64,000 bases of DNA from Vibrio diabolicus (GTDB lineage Bacteria; Pseudomonadota; Gammaproteobacteria; Enterobacterales; Vibrionaceae): positions 1 to 64,000 of the forward strand of contig CCKK01000015.1 in the NCBI GenBank assembly GCA_001048675.1, read 5' to 3'. Below the pieces are notes generated by a model that worked only from the letters and a program-made list of their open reading frames with translations, had not been told where the DNA came from and did not search any database. The position numbers were made by a program, and so were the translations under genes. How positions within the stretch are numbered: the stretch's first letter is position 1; each line of letters begins with the position of its first letter. This document shows, one piece after another, positions 17,453 through 28,205 of the stretch.

Positions 17453-18814
17453 ATGATTAGTGTTTTTGATATCTATAAAATCGGTGTTGGACCTTCAAGC
17501 TCACACACTGTAGGCCCAATGAAAGCGGGTAAAGAGTTTATTGATGATCTTCGTGCGATGGGAAAGCTGCGCGACATCACTAAAATCACCGTTGACGTTT
17601 ATGGATCACTATCACTGACAGGGAAAGGTCACCACACAGATATTGCTATCATCATGGGTCTTGCAGGCAACACTCCTGAGAAAGTTGATATCGATTCTAT
17701 CCCGGGCTTTATCGCTCGCGTAGAAGAAACTGAACGCCTTCCTGTTGGCATGCACTGTCACACAGTATCGTTCCCACGTGAAGGTGGAATGAACTTCCAC
17801 AAAACAAACCTTGAGTTACACGAAAACGGCATGCAAATCCACGCTTGGATTGATGACGAAAAAGCGTACTCAAAAACTTACTACTCCATCGGCGGTGGTT
17901 TCATCGTTGATGAAGAAAACTTCGGTAAAGAAGTTGAGAATCCAGTAAAAGTTCCTTACCCGTTTACAACGGCAGAAGAGCTTGTAAAGCAATGTCATGA
18001 AAGCGGCCTGTCTATCAGTGCGCTAACCATGAAAAATGAACATGCGCTTCATTCTGACGAAGAAACTCGTACTTACTTCGCAAACATCTGGCGCACAATG
18101 CGCGAATGTATGGATCGCGGTATGAACGAAGAAGGCATTCTGCCTGGTCCACTACGTGTACCTCGTCGTGCAGCTGCACTTCGTCAGCAACTGCTTACTT
18201 CTGAAAAAACAACAAACGATCCAATGTCTGTTGTTGACTGGGTAAACATGTTTGCTTTTGCAGTAAACGAAGAGAACGCAGCAGGTGGTCGTGTTGTAAC
18301 TGCGCCGACTAACGGTGCATGTGGCATCATCCCTGCGGTACTGGCTTACTATGACAAGTTTATTCAAACCGTAACTGAGAAAGACTACATCCGTTACTTC
18401 GCAGCTTCTGGTGCAATTGGCGGCCTTTACAAGCGTAACGCGTCTATCTCTGGTGCAGAAGTTGGCTGTCAGGGCGAAGTTGGCGTGGCATGTTCTATGG
18501 CAGCAGCGGGCCTTGCTGAGCTTATGGGTGGTAGCCCAGAGCAAGTATGTATGGCGGCTGAAATTGCGATGGAGCACAACCTAGGTCTAACTTGCGACCC
18601 GGTTGCAGGTCAGGTTCAGGTTCCATGTATCGAGCGTAATGGTATTGCAGCTGTAAAAGCAATCAACTCAACTCGTATGGCACTGCGTCGTTCTTCTGCT
18701 CCTACTGTTTCTCTAGATAAAGTTATCGAAACAATGCTAGAGACAGGTAAAGACATGAACGCGAAATACCGTGAGACTTCTCAAGGCGGCCTAGCAGTAA
18801 AAGTTATCTGTTAA
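17453..18814 (+). CDS. sdaA: L-serine ammonia-lyase, iron-sulfur type
   Basis: A 453-residue enzyme of the single-chain L-serine dehydratase family; it converts L-serine to pyruvate and ammonia using a 4Fe-4S cluster. The beta-domain motif [19 protein letters not shown] is at the N-terminus; cluster cysteines are expected in the alpha domain at [26 protein letters not shown] and [16 protein letters not shown]. Length fits the family. It works with the serine importer encoded just upstream. Confidence 0.96.
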   Translation: MISVFDIYKIGVGPSSSHTVGPMKAGKEFIDDLRAMGKLRDITKITVDVYGSLSLTGKGHHTDIAIIMGLAGNTPEKVDIDSIPGFIARVEETERLPVGMHCHTVSFPREGGMNFHKTNLELHENGMQIHAWIDDEKAYSKTYYSIGGGFIVDEENFGKEVENPVKVPYPFTTAEELVKQCHESGLSISALTMKNEHALHSDEETRTYFANIWRTMRECMDRGMNEEGILPGPLRVPRRAAALRQQLLTSEKTTNDPMSVVDWVNMFAFAVNEENAAGGRVVTAPTNGACGIIPAVLAYYDKFIQTVTEKDYIRYFAASGAIGGLYKRNASISGAEVGCQGEVGVACSMAAAGLAELMGGSPEQVCMAAEIAMEHNLGLTCDPVAGQVQVPCIERNGIAAVKAINSTRMALRRSSAPTVSLDKVIETMLETGKDMNAKYRETSQGGLAVKVIC

Positions 18815-18836
18815 TAAGCCTTGCTGAATATCGACG

Positions 18837-18864
18837 AAACCCGAGCCGCTGCTTCGGGTTTTTT
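18837..18864 (+). terminator. Rho-independent terminator after sdaA
   Basis: Stem AAACCCGA / TCGGGTTT, followed by a run of T. It is placed 22 bases after the sdaA stop. Confidence 0.88.
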
Positions 18865-18928
18865 ATACCTCATTAACCATGAATAATGGGTTGCTACGCC
18901 CAGCATAAAAAAACCTAAAACCTTGAAT

Positions 18929-18949
18929 ATATCCAATTATTATGGATAT
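18929..18949. promoter_or_regulatory. Inverted repeat upstream of the winged helix-EAL gene
   Basis: The arms ATATCCA and TGGATAT are separated by seven bases and lie 77 bp before the ATG at 19026. It could be the operator of the winged-helix protein itself (autoregulation). No known consensus fits. Confidence 0.3.
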
Positions 18950-19025
18950 CCCCGTAAAAAATCACATCCCTCTCCTAGCTTTATTGATAACGTAGCCAAA
19001 AATTAAACTTGGAGCACACCAACAC

Positions 19026-20740
19026 ATGATTAGGTTTGAAATTGGAAACCAAATCTGCGTTTGCTTGTCCGAAAACGAAATATCTTTAGAGCTCAATCAA
19101 TCACTCCACCACTCCATTCCAGTCAACCCAAATGAGTACGCCATTCTGTCAACCATCGCCAAATACGGCAGCTTAAATACGCCAATTAGCCAGCGATTGA
19201 TAGAAAGCAAAATCACTCAACAATACAAAATGACACTGCCTGAAAATGGCTTTAAAAACGCGGTGGCCGCTCTAAGAAGGAAATTTCGCAAGCTCACGGA
19301 AGAACACGTAACCACAAAAAAAATATTATCGAAAATATTCACCGGACCGGATACTTCATCCCTTTTACTATGCAAAACAACCATCAGAATGGCATCGACC
19401 ATCAACACAAGATCAATCAATACACAACAAACAGCCTTGGCAAAGCCCTTCGTATTTGTCTGCGTAATAAAAAGATCTATTCAGATACACTGTGGGTCGT
19501 GTTGCTCACAGCGATCATTTTCTTTGCCATCTGTTATTACGCGATAAACAGCATTGTGAAACATAATTATCTGGATAACGCCTTCGAAATTGCAGAGAAC
19601 CTTTCCCAAAAGAGCTGCTTTGCTGATGAAAGAGAATTGAAGTCGCTCTTTGATAATGTAAAGCTGGTCGAATCGAGCATGATGCTAGACCGTTTCAATT
19701 TCCGGTGTTTAGTCACCCCCGAAACCGTTGTCCCTGTCAGCAAAAAAGCATTTGAAGAGTGGAGTAATAATAGCAATTATACGACCCAATCATTTGACTT
19801 GAATAACGCGACCGTTTTGGTTCGTGTCAAAAACATTAACTTATCCGACAACGTTGAAAATCATATTTCGCGTTTTTTTCTTTCCGGCATGAAGCTATCA
19901 ACCAATACAGGGACCTCTTTAGAAATTGGTAACACCAATGAACGCTTTTTCAACTATCACGTGAAGAACAGCGGCTATAAAGAGGTGTATTACATCTCTG
20001 GCCCGTTTCAAAGCATCATTTTATTAAGCTTGCTGTTTCTAATAATACTGCGCCATCGCTCTCTACAAGCCTTTATGGCTTATTTGTGCGCAATTCGACA
20101 ATTTAAAATCAAACTGGAGCCGATTTATGACACTTCAGCGCAAAAGATTGTGCATTACGAAGCGCTCTCGCGGTTTAAGGTAAAAAATACGCAACGGTTT
20201 ATTGAAACACTGATCCGCAATGGACTGCTTCTTACTCATACCTTACTGGTGATAGAGTCCATCTATACTAAGCACAAAGCGCTGCCTATTCCTATCAGCA
20301 TCAATATTTGTCCTTCTTTGCTGCGAGGACGCAACTTTTCAATCCTACACAGAGAACTATCTAACCGAGATTGTCGTTTGCTGACGATTGAAATCACGGA
20401 AAATGCATCGATGTACTATACCTCCGAGATTTATGGCAATGTCGCGAAACTAAAAGCACTGGATTGTAAAATCAGTATCGATGATTTTGGCACCGGCAAC
20501 AACAACGTGTCGCTCATCAGTAAAATCAATCCAGATTATTTGAAAATAGATCGGGAGTTTGTGATTGGTTTAAAGTCGGACGATAAGAAAGTGGAAACGT
20601 TGCGTCAGTTAATCGCCATGGGAAATACGTATCGCTGTACAGTCATTGTCGAAGGCGTAGAAACCGCCGATAGCGCTCACTTACTCACAACATTAGGCGC
20701 CTATATTCACCAAGGTTATTATTATCCACTGCATTTCTAG
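19026..20740 (+). pseudogene. ToxR-type winged helix - membrane - EAL c-di-GMP phosphodiesterase, frameshifted at an A8 run
   Basis: Two overlapping frames make one protein of about 571 residues. Residues 1-105 form an OmpR/ToxR-type winged-helix domain (NAVAALRRKFRKL, then IHRTGYFIPF after the frame shift). A membrane helix follows (TLWVVLLTAIIFFAICYYAI), then a periplasmic region with two Cys, a second helix (SIILLSLLFLIIL), and an EAL domain. Catalytic motifs EALSRF, SINICPSLL, EITENAS, SIDDFGTGN, LKIDREFV and VEGVET are all present, so phosphodiesterase activity is likely. The frame breaks at A8 (19316-19323); one more A restores it. Sequencing error, phase variation and true decay are all possible. 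The architecture couples DNA binding to c-di-GMP breakdown at the membrane. Confidence 0.78.
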
Positions 20741-20834
20741 CTTTTCTTAACCTCGTGAGTTACTTAAACTAGAGGGAATACTCTATTAAAGTTCGTGGCG
20801 GCATGAGGATATGCCGCCAATTTGTGGTTGAACG

Positions 20835-21302
20835 ATGATTGCTATTAAACCCACCAAACTGAAAGATTTTTCGAGTTTGATGCAATTGGATGTGCAGGAA
20901 GAGCAGAAAGGATTTTCTACGCCGTTTGAAGTGGCTTATCAAAAACGCAATAAGTCTGAAGCGTTCTTTACGATTTATTCTGACGATCTATTAGTTGGCT
21001 ATCTTGTTATCGATAAAGGCTTCTCCCAACATGCGCCCTTTGCCAAAAGGCACGAACTGGGGCTCAAGTACTTGATGGTTGATCGACGCTTCCAACGCCA
21101 AGGGGTTGGGAGTGAAGCGTTACGTAAACTGTTCGTTTATGCGTATACCATTGACCCTGAAAGCACCTCTCTTTGCGTCACTGTGCCACAGAGTCAGCAA
21201 TACGCTATCAGTTTTCTTGATGCGTGTGGATTCATCAATACAGAGAAAACAACGTTTGGTGAGAACGAAAAAGAGTGGATTTTACGTCATCCACTGAGCT
21301 AG
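20835..21302 (+). CDS. GNAT family N-acetyltransferase
   Basis: A 155-residue GNAT enzyme. The acetyl-CoA binding loop is RRFQRQGVGSEAL, preceded by the strand GLKYLMVD, and the C-terminal half carries the typical AISFLDACGFI block. The N-terminal half (SDDLLVGYLVID) forms the usual strands. The substrate is not predictable. It appears monocistronic and converges on queD with a shared terminator. Confidence 0.85.
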   Translation: MIAIKPTKLKDFSSLMQLDVQEEQKGFSTPFEVAYQKRNKSEAFFTIYSDDLLVGYLVIDKGFSQHAPFAKRHELGLKYLMVDRRFQRQGVGSEALRKLFVYAYTIDPESTSLCVTVPQSQQYAISFLDACGFINTEKTTFGENEKEWILRHPLS

Positions 21303-21339
21303 CAAGAAAATTATAAAAAATAGGGAATATCCAGATACA

Positions 21340-21368
21340 ACAAAGGCAAGCTCATAGCTTGCCTTTGT
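21340..21368. terminator. Terminator shared by convergent GNAT gene and queD
   Basis: Perfect 13-bp stem ACAAAGGCAAGCT / AGCTTGCCTTTGT with a three-base loop, T-rich on both sides. It should work in both directions. Confidence 0.85.
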
Positions 21369-21392
21369 CTTCAATGCTCAATAAAAAGTGAC

Positions 21393-21755
21393 TTATTCAC
21401 CTTTGTAAATACAACCGGCTGTGCACGTTTCTTTGATTTCTACTTTGCTTAGCAACGGTAAACTTGGCTTAAGCTGTTGCCAAATCCATTTTGCTAGCAC
21501 TTCGCTCGTCGGATTCTCCAAACCTTCAATGTCGTTCAGGTAATAATGGTCTAAACGATTGTAAATTGGTTTGAATGCCGCTTTGATTTCAGCGAAATCC
21601 ACTACCCAACCAGTATGCGGGTCTACCTCACCTTCTACATAAAGACGAACTAAGAAAGAGTGTCCATGCAAACGACCACACTTATGGCCTTCAGGTACAT
21701 GTGGCAAGTGATGTGCCGCTTCGAACATAAACTCTTTGTACAATTCTGTTTTCAT
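21393..21755 (-). CDS. queD: 6-carboxy-5,6,7,8-tetrahydropterin synthase
   Basis: A 120-residue member of the PTPS/QueD family, acting in queuosine and preQ0 synthesis. The zinc ligands are His in FEAAHHLP and the pair in RLHGHSF; the catalytic Cys is in [19 protein letters not shown] and RLDHYYLND and the Glu-rich C-terminal part ([13 protein letters not shown]) are standard for QueD. It is monocistronic and divergent from a chemoreceptor gene. No preQ1 riboswitch was recognised upstream. Confidence 0.94.
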   Translation of the reverse strand: MKTELYKEFMFEAAHHLPHVPEGHKCGRLHGHSFLVRLYVEGEVDPHTGWVVDFAEIKAAFKPIYNRLDHYYLNDIEGLENPTSEVLAKWIWQQLKPSLPLLSKVEIKETCTAGCIYKGE

Positions 21756-22047
21756 CTTGATTCTCAGGCTTTAAAAAGACACGCAATACTAAGGAATTCA
21801 CTGCCAACAGACAAGTGCTACTCAATACAAGCGTAGCAAAAGGCCGTTTGTTCTCAGCGAAAATAATTAAACCTTTGTCCTGATCGTCGTATTTCTGTCA
21901 TGCGCCAAACATTTGATTACACAGCACTCACATCACAATTACATATCCCCAACATGAGTGGGGTCACAATCATTCATTTCGTTGTTCGCAGTGCGCATTT
22001 GTGCACATTAAGATTGTGCAGTTCGTTCCAATTACACTTATAAATTT

Positions 22048-23673
22048 ATGCGCTCAACTATCACTTTTAAGCTCTTGCTCGCGTTAATTGCCGTCTTCAG
22101 CTGTGTTCTGGCTGCCTCTACGGCTTATCAATACCATCAACAAAAAACCTTAATCAATGATGTTCTCAGTGAACAGCTTCATGATAAGGCCAGTAATTAC
22201 TTCGATAGCCTAAACATGATGATGCTAACAGGCACCATGTCGCAAAAAGAAACTTTGCGAAAAAAAGCACTCGCTCAAGAAGGGATTGAAGAAGTTCGCG
22301 TGTTGCGGGCCGATACCGTAACCAAGCTTTACGGACCAGGACAAGCAAACCAACAACCGGTCGATGATATTGACCAACGAGCTTTAAATGGCGAACTGGT
22401 CATTGAGCCAATTTCAGCCGATTGGGGGAACGGACTGGTTGTCGCGCTACCAATGAAATCAAGCGAAAATTATCGTGGCACCAACTGCGTTTCTTGCCAT
22501 GTAGCACCAGAAGGCGAAGTATTGGGAGCGATTCGTTTGGAATACAACATGAACCACGTCAATTCAATGATCAATAAACAGGCAATGTTTGCGATGGGAA
22601 TAATGGCCGTTATCGCGTTTGTTGGTTTTATTATAACGATGAGTTTGATTCGTAAGATCATTGTTCGCCCAATACAAAAAACGTCGCAATTCATGGCGAA
22701 TGTGAGCCATAGTAAAGATCTATCTCAACGACTTGTTCATCACCAAAAAGATGAGGTAGGCCAACTTTCTACCGCGATTAATTCGTTTATGGACACGGTA
22801 TCTGAGAGTTTAGAGCGTGTACAAGACACCTCTCACTCTCTTGCCAATTCAGCCAGTCAGTTAACGGATGTTGCACAATCAACAGACAAAGCGGCCAATA
22901 ATCAACAATTGGAAACCAGTGACGTACAAAGCAACATCACCGACATGTTGCAACAACAAACCGCCGTTGAAGACTCGACCAATAACGCCACAGCTCTAGT
23001 CAACCACACCGTTGATGTTGCTACTCACAGCGCAAGCCAAGCACACAGCGTAAGCGAAGACATCAAACACTTGGTGAGCAATATTGACGGCGTGCGGGAG
23101 AAAATCAGTTCGTTAAACCAAAGAACCGAGGAAGTGTCGTCCATTCTTGGGGTCATTAAAGGCATTGCAGAACAAACCAACCTGCTCGCGTTGAATGCTG
23201 CAATTGAAGCCGCCCGAGCCGGAGAGCAAGGACGCGGTTTTGCCGTCGTCGCGGAGGAAGTGCGTAACCTAGCTTCTCGGACCGCCGAAGCCACAGGCAA
23301 CATTGAGCATATCATTTCTCAATTCCAGCAAGGGAGTGAAGAGTCCTTAGCCTCTGTGGATACTGTCTGCCAATTTGCTCACCAACGTTCAGTCGATGTC
23401 GAGACACTTTCAGTCACGATGCATAACGTTGTCGATGAAATGCATCAAGTTCTGAAACATGCGGAAAACATTCAAAGCCAGACGCAAACCACATCCGAGG
23501 TCAGTCAACGTATTCAATCCAAAATTGATGTGATCACACTGCATGCTAACGACACATCGCAATCAGCATCGCACACGCGTGATATTAGTGTTGATTTAGA
23601 GCATCTATCCGAACGTTTAGAGCAATTACTTAACCAATTCACACTTTCAGAGCATCAAAGAGTGAATAAATAG
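22048..23673 (+). CDS. Methyl-accepting chemotaxis protein with periplasmic CxxCH haem-c motif
   Basis: A 541-residue chemoreceptor. TM1 is about residues 7-27 and TM2 about 178-202, with a periplasmic domain between. A HAMP domain (about 200-255) and a long signalling coiled coil follow, with the hairpin tip [23 protein letters not shown] near the middle. Unusually, the periplasmic domain contains Cys147-Val-Ser-Cys150-His151 in [15 protein letters not shown], a c-type haem attachment motif, close to TM2. This suggests a redox-, oxygen- or NO-sensing receptor. The ligand is unknown and haem attachment is inferred. No frameshift is seen. The start lacks a strong ribosome-binding site. Confidence 0.9.
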   Translation: MRSTITFKLLLALIAVFSCVLAASTAYQYHQQKTLINDVLSEQLHDKASNYFDSLNMMMLTGTMSQKETLRKKALAQEGIEEVRVLRADTVTKLYGPGQANQQPVDDIDQRALNGELVIEPISADWGNGLVVALPMKSSENYRGTNCVSCHVAPEGEVLGAIRLEYNMNHVNSMINKQAMFAMGIMAVIAFVGFIITMSLIRKIIVRPIQKTSQFMANVSHSKDLSQRLVHHQKDEVGQLSTAINSFMDTVSESLERVQDTSHSLANSASQLTDVAQSTDKAANNQQLETSDVQSNITDMLQQQTAVEDSTNNATALVNHTVDVATHSASQAHSVSEDIKHLVSNIDGVREKISSLNQRTEEVSSILGVIKGIAEQTNLLALNAAIEAARAGEQGRGFAVVAEEVRNLASRTAEATGNIEHIISQFQQGSEESLASVDTVCQFAHQRSVDVETLSVTMHNVVDEMHQVLKHAENIQSQTQTTSEVSQRIQSKIDVITLHANDTSQSASHTRDISVDLEHLSERLEQLLNQFTLSEHQRVNK

Positions 23674-23861
23674 AGAGATTCTCCCCATCAAAATGAATAT
23701 AAAGGTTGATGCGAGCGAATTGACAGGTAATATGTCTCGTTGAATCTGTAAAATGCTACCCAACTCAGCACTTAGCTTGTTTTTTGAACAAAAATGTTAT
23801 TAGACAAGTACTTTAATAAGTGTTGGGTTGAATTTTTACCTCAATGGAGAATATTGAAAAC

Positions 23862-25262
23862 ATGACTTACGCGCCTGTATCAGACGTATTGAAAGGTCAG
23901 CTAGCAGTAGACAGCGAAGTGACTGTTCGTGGCTGGATCCGTTCACGTCGTGATTCCAAAGCTGGAATCTCTTTCCTTGCCATATATGACGGCTCTTGTT
24001 TCGACCCGATTCAGGCCGTGGTCCCAAATAATCTTAATAATTACGAAGACGAAGTACTAAAGCTAACGACTGGCTGCTCTGTTGAAGTAACTGGTAAGAT
24101 TGTTGAATCTCCTGCAAAGGGCCAAGACTTCGAACTTGCTGCCACTGGCGTTAAAGTGGTTGGTTGGGTTGAAGACGCAGAAACTTACCCGATGGCAAAA
24201 ACTCGTCACTCTATCGAATACCTACGTGAAGTAGCGCACCTACGCCCGCGCACAAACGTAATCGGTGCGGTAGCACGTGTACGTAACTGCCTATCTCAAG
24301 CGATCCACCGCTTCTACCACGAGCAAGGTTACTTCTGGGTATCTGCGCCACTAATTACGGCTTCAGATGCAGAAGGTGCAGGTGAAATGTTCCGCGTTTC
24401 TACGCTAGACATGGAAAACCTACCTCGTACAGATACTGGTAAAGTAGACTACAACGAAGACTTCTTCGGAAAAGAAACTTTCCTTACAGTATCTGGTCAG
24501 CTAAACGCGGAAGCTTACGCTTGTGCACTAAGCAAGGTTTACACTTTCGGCCCTACTTTCCGTGCTGAAAACTCAAACACAAGCCGCCACCTAGCAGAGT
24601 TCTGGATGGTTGAGCCTGAAGTTGCGTTTGCAGAACTGGACGACGTTGCGAAACTGGCTGAAGACATGCTTAAGTACGTATTCAAAGCAGTACTTGAAGA
24701 GCGTCGCGATGACCTTGAGTTCTTTGCTCAGCGCATCGACAAAGAAGCCGTTAGCCGTCTAGAGAACTTTGTTTCTTCTGACTTCGCACAAGTTGACTAC
24801 ACTGACGCGATCCAAATTCTGCTGGATTCTGGCCGTGAGTTCGAATTCCCAGTTGAGTGGGGTATCGATATGTCATCTGAGCACGAGCGTTTCCTAGCGG
24901 AAGAGCACTTCAAAGCGCCGGTAATCGTTAAGAACTACCCGAAAGACATCAAAGCATTCTACATGCGTATGAACGATGATGGTAAGACGGTAGCGGCAAT
25001 GGACGTTCTAGCACCTGGCATCGGTGAAATCATCGGTGGTTCTCAGCGTGAAGAGCGTCTAGACGTACTGGATGCACGTATGCGCGAAATGGGTATCGAC
25101 CCTGAGCACATGAGCTGGTACCGCGACTTACGTCGTTACGGCACAGTGCCACACGCAGGCTTTGGTCTGGGCTTTGAGCGTCTAGTATCTTACGTAACAG
25201 GCATGGGCAACGTTCGTGACGTGATCCCATTCCCACGTACACCTCGCTCTGCGAACTTCTAA
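23862..25262 (+). CDS. asnS: Asparaginyl-tRNA synthetase
   Basis: A 466-residue class II aminoacyl-tRNA synthetase that charges tRNA-Asn. The OB-fold anticodon domain ([20 protein letters not shown]) is followed by the catalytic core with motif 2 ([20 protein letters not shown]) and motif 3 ([15 protein letters not shown]). I chose the ATG at 23862 because it gives exactly the E. coli length; an in-frame ATG at 23844 would add six residues, and GGAG at 23846 serves better for the later start. Confidence 0.97.
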   Translation: MTYAPVSDVLKGQLAVDSEVTVRGWIRSRRDSKAGISFLAIYDGSCFDPIQAVVPNNLNNYEDEVLKLTTGCSVEVTGKIVESPAKGQDFELAATGVKVVGWVEDAETYPMAKTRHSIEYLREVAHLRPRTNVIGAVARVRNCLSQAIHRFYHEQGYFWVSAPLITASDAEGAGEMFRVSTLDMENLPRTDTGKVDYNEDFFGKETFLTVSGQLNAEAYACALSKVYTFGPTFRAENSNTSRHLAEFWMVEPEVAFAELDDVAKLAEDMLKYVFKAVLEERRDDLEFFAQRIDKEAVSRLENFVSSDFAQVDYTDAIQILLDSGREFEFPVEWGIDMSSEHERFLAEEHFKAPVIVKNYPKDIKAFYMRMNDDGKTVAAMDVLAPGIGEIIGGSQREERLDVLDARMREMGIDPEHMSWYRDLRRYGTVPHAGFGLGFERLVSYVTGMGNVRDVIPFPRTPRSANF

Positions 25263-25287
25263 TCACTTTTTAGTGAGACAGAATTAG

Positions 25288-25314
25288 AAAAGACCTCCCT
25301 AGTGGAGGTCTTTT
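25288..25314 (+). terminator. Rho-independent terminator after asnS
   Basis: Perfect 11-bp stem AAAAGACCTCC / GGAGGTCTTTT with a five-base loop, then ATTTTG. Confidence 0.9.
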
Positions 25315-25363
25315 ATTTTGTGCTCAACCGTCAATACTATCTGCCAAGCAACTCAAGCTTGAG

Positions 25364-25582
25364 TTAGTCTTCTTCCTTATCTCTGTCCGCTTTTTCAGCG
25401 TACTTTACGCCCACAATACATAAGCCAAACATTACGAAAGGGATCACGGCCGCGGTGTACTCTGTCCATGCCATATTAGAGAAAGACTTCGCCAAAATGA
25501 GGTGCGCAAATACCAGTAAAAACGCACTAAAAATAGCAACGGCGATTAACCTTAACTCATGTTTAACCAACTGCTTTTTCAT
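25364..25582 (-). CDS. Small two-helix membrane protein, function unknown
   Basis: A 72-residue protein with two hydrophobic stretches: about 10-31 (LIAVAIFSAFLLVFAHLIL) and 43-61 (AAVIPFVMFGLCIVGVKYA), a basic N-terminus and an acidic C-terminal tail (EKADRDKEED). This implies both ends in the cytoplasm. It stands alone between asnS and a MocR regulator. I do not recognise its family. Confidence 0.68.
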   Translation of the reverse strand: MKKQLVKHELRLIAVAIFSAFLLVFAHLILAKSFSNMAWTEYTAAVIPFVMFGLCIVGVKYAEKADRDKEED

Positions 25583-25688
25583 CTTAAATCCTGCTTAATC
25601 GTCCAAGGTCTGTCGACCTGAATAATGATTGAAGCATAATTTTCAAAAATGGCGCTGATACAGTTGGAGCAAAAAAACACTAAGCAGT

Positions 25689-27110
25689 TTAATGAGTTTC
25701 AATTCTGAGTAATTCGCGAAGCAAATCACCTAACCTTTTGATAGCACGTTCCAAACTCGTTTCTAAAGGAAGCGATGTATTCAGTCTTAAATAGTTTTCG
25801 TATTGATCACTTATCGAAAAGAGTTTGCCATAAGCGACGGTAACCTGCTCAGACAATAGTGCTTGATATACCGCTTTACTTGATATTCCATCTGGCAATT
25901 TCAACCAAAGAAAGTAACCACCATCAGGACGTTGATAGGTAACCTCTTTAGGTAGGTGCTTTGCAAGTAAATCCACGAAGTCAGCTTGACGTTGTTGCAG
26001 TGTCTTACGCAGCTTTCTCAGGTGGTTGTCGTAACTGTCGTTTTGTAAGTAATGTGCAACCCCCTGCTGAATAGGAGCACTCCCAGACAATGTCGATATT
26101 AACTGGAGCTTTTGAATAGTCTCGTTAAAACGCTTATTCACCACCCAACCCAAGCGATATCCAGGGCATAAACTCTTAGAAAAAGAACCACAATGAAGGA
26201 CACGTTCTTGCTCATCAAAGCTCTTTAATGAATTCGGCCTTTTGTCAGAAAAATACAGCTCAGAGTACACATCGTCTTCGATGAGATACACATCATATCG
26301 ATTGGCTAACTCAACAATGTATCGTTTGTGTTCATCAGACAAAGAAGCCCCGGTTGGATTATGAAAGTTCGTCATTAACCAACAAGCCCGAACGTCTTCA
26401 TTGGCAAAGGCTGCTTCGATTTGTTCAAGCGAATGCCCACTCTCATCATCGACACTGATTTCTATAGCCTTGAGCCCTAATCGTTCTACCGCTTGAAGTG
26501 CGCCATAAAACGTTGGGGATTCGACAACGACGGTATCACCTGGTCGGGTGACCGCTTGCAAACTCAAGTTTAATGCTTCTAGCGCACCGGAAGTAATAAC
26601 CACATCATCATGGGTTAGTGATATCCCATGATGAATATACCTCTGAGCGACGAGTCGCCTTAACGACTCAGCACCAGGAGGTAGGTTGTCTAGCAACTTA
26701 TCCGGCCCCATTTTTCGTCCCGAGCTGGCCAAATTACGGTTAAGCGACTCTAAAGGAAACAAACACGGATCCGGAAACGCCGAGCCTAAATGAACAACAT
26801 CCGATGTTGCTTGGTGCTTCAAAAACGAATACAACTCATCATTCAACTTAGTGCATGGCGTATTGTTGCTTTTAATTCCATTCGTATTGGTGAGACGTTC
26901 AAGCTCGGCAGTCACATAGTAACCAGATTGAGGCTTTGCTATCACCCAGCCTTGCGCCTCTAGCAATTGATAGGCTTGTAATACCGTACCTGCACTTACG
27001 GAATGATTGCGGCTGGTGACGCGTATTGAAGGCAGCTTCTCCCCTGCTCTCCAAGTATCTTGCTGAATTTGTGCCTTAAACAATTCGGCCAATTGACGGT
27101 ATCGATTCAT
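25689..27110 (-). CDS. MocR-family transcriptional regulator (GntR helix-turn-helix plus aminotransferase domain)
   Basis: A 473-residue fusion. The N-terminal GntR-type winged helix (about 1-68) has GEKLPSIRVTSRNHSVSAGTVLQAY. A type I aminotransferase-like domain follows, with HNPTGASLSDEHK and the PLP lysine in HCGSFSKSLCPGYRLGWV. MocR regulators bind PLP and control vitamin B6, amino acid or drug-resistance genes, often the divergent neighbour. Here the divergent gene is the small 27370 protein, 259 bp away; its regulation by this protein is only a guess. Confidence 0.9.
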   Translation of the reverse strand: MNRYRQLAELFKAQIQQDTWRAGEKLPSIRVTSRNHSVSAGTVLQAYQLLEAQGWVIAKPQSGYYVTAELERLTNTNGIKSNNTPCTKLNDELYSFLKHQATSDVVHLGSAFPDPCLFPLESLNRNLASSGRKMGPDKLLDNLPPGAESLRRLVAQRYIHHGISLTHDDVVITSGALEALNLSLQAVTRPGDTVVVESPTFYGALQAVERLGLKAIEISVDDESGHSLEQIEAAFANEDVRACWLMTNFHNPTGASLSDEHKRYIVELANRYDVYLIEDDVYSELYFSDKRPNSLKSFDEQERVLHCGSFSKSLCPGYRLGWVVNKRFNETIQKLQLISTLSGSAPIQQGVAHYLQNDSYDNHLRKLRKTLQQRQADFVDLLAKHLPKEVTYQRPDGGYFLWLKLPDGISSKAVYQALLSEQVTVAYGKLFSISDQYENYLRLNTSLPLETSLERAIKRLGDLLRELLRIETH

Positions 27111-27369
27111 GTATCCCTCATTTCACTTGCAGCTGCACCATAGCATACTTCGCGCCAGCATTCTGATATGGCAGTAGTCAATTTAGCAACGTAATTTATC
27201 AAGCTTGTTAATAGCAATTTCGACGACGAAGTGAGAATTTATGTTCCATACTTTTACTGATACGTCCGAGTGGTCTTAAATCTTTGCCTTGTCCGAAAAG
27301 CAAGGCATTCCACGGAGCTGAGAGTGTTAAATCCACTTAGACATCTATCTTTTAAGCCGGGAGGAAGCG

Positions 27370-27600
27370 ATGAAAGTATTTACAATGGACGATCTCTCTT
27401 ATCGCGGGAAACATAAAGGTGTACATAGCTGGGACCATCCTGGCGGCACAACCCCTTATTACTGGCACCCTGATTGGTTGCATATCGCTGAAGATGCTTT
27501 GGGTGAACACAAAAAGGCTGACCTTGAAGTCCCTGACGGAGAGGCCGCAACAGAAGAGCATGCAAAAGCGGCGATTCTCAAACACTTGAATGACGAGTAG
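27370..27600 (+). CDS. Small conserved protein with GVHSW / YYWHPDW motif (paralogue A)
   Basis: A 76-residue soluble protein with a strong ribosome-binding site (GGGAGGAAG). Its core YRGKHKGVHSW, then PYYWHPDWLHIAEDALGEH and a C-terminal HAKAAILKHLND, aligns along its length with the protein encoded at 27846. The core is rich in Trp, His and aromatic residues. There is no signal peptide. I do not recognise the family; His/Trp-rich cores can bind metals or nucleic acids, but nothing here proves it. It is divergent from the MocR regulator. Confidence 0.78.
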   Translation: MKVFTMDDLSYRGKHKGVHSWDHPGGTTPYYWHPDWLHIAEDALGEHKKADLEVPDGEAATEEHAKAAILKHLNDE

Positions 27601-27845
27601 TTTAGGCTCTATCACCGTTCAAGAATAGCGTTAGGCAGGCGAATCCATCGTCGTATGCTTTAAACGCAGATAAAGCCAAAACCTGCCAAATAATAAATTC
27701 TTCTGAATGAGAAGTACGCATCGTCTGTAGCTATCGAATGACAAAATAAGTCGATAGTTATCACATTAATTTTCATTACATCTGTTACATTTAGATAGTA
27801 ATGGTGATGCACACCTCAACTCATGGATTATGAGAGAAAACAATA

Positions 27846-28145
27846 ATGGCGAAATACAACGAAGAAGACATTAAATACAAAGGTGAATCCAACGGCGTAC
27901 ATTCTTGGAGTTCACCTTCCGGCCAACCTTATTATTGGCACCCAGATTGGCTACACGTAGCGGAAGATGCGACGGGCACACACCCGAAACAAAAGCTTGA
28001 AGTCGAAAAAGCGGAAGTCCCAACAGAGAAGCACGCGTTAAAAGCAATCTTAAAGCATATGAACGACTGGGCGACTGAGAAGCTTTCTTCTAACCCAGAC
28101 ATCGAAACCAATGCGGTTGAGTCTGAAATCGATCTGAAGAAATAA
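27846..28145 (+). CDS. Small conserved protein with GVHSW / YYWHPDW motif (paralogue B)
   Basis: A 99-residue paralogue of the 27370 product. It shares YKGESNGVHSW, PYYWHPDWLHVAEDATG and HALKAILKHMND, and adds a C-terminal extension of about 25 residues that is acidic and polar. The pair is a tandem duplication 245 bp apart, each with its own spacer and probably its own promoter. Protein sequence is conserved better than the DNA, which suggests an old duplication under selection. A terminator follows. Confidence 0.8.
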   Translation: MAKYNEEDIKYKGESNGVHSWSSPSGQPYYWHPDWLHVAEDATGTHPKQKLEVEKAEVPTEKHALKAILKHMNDWATEKLSSNPDIETNAVESEIDLKK

Positions 28146-28175
28146 CATCAGCCAACATCTATACTTCTTACAAGC

Positions 28176-28205
28176 AAACGCTCCACCTTTAGTGGGGCGT
28201 TTTTG
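28176..28205 (+). terminator. Terminator after paralogue B
   Basis: Stem AAACGCTCCAC / GTGGGGCGTTT with one mismatch and a T run after it. The rest of 28206-28476 is AT-rich leader of aspC; a plus-strand frame at 28203-28391 in it has no family features. Confidence 0.82.

Noticed and set aside
21756..22047. preQ1 riboswitch before queD
   Set aside because: I looked for the preQ1 aptamer core and pseudoknot in the leader and did not find a convincing one.
27352..27615. Minus-strand open frame opposite the first YYWHPDW paralogue
   Set aside because: The plus-strand protein is conserved with its paralogue; the opposite frame is its shadow.
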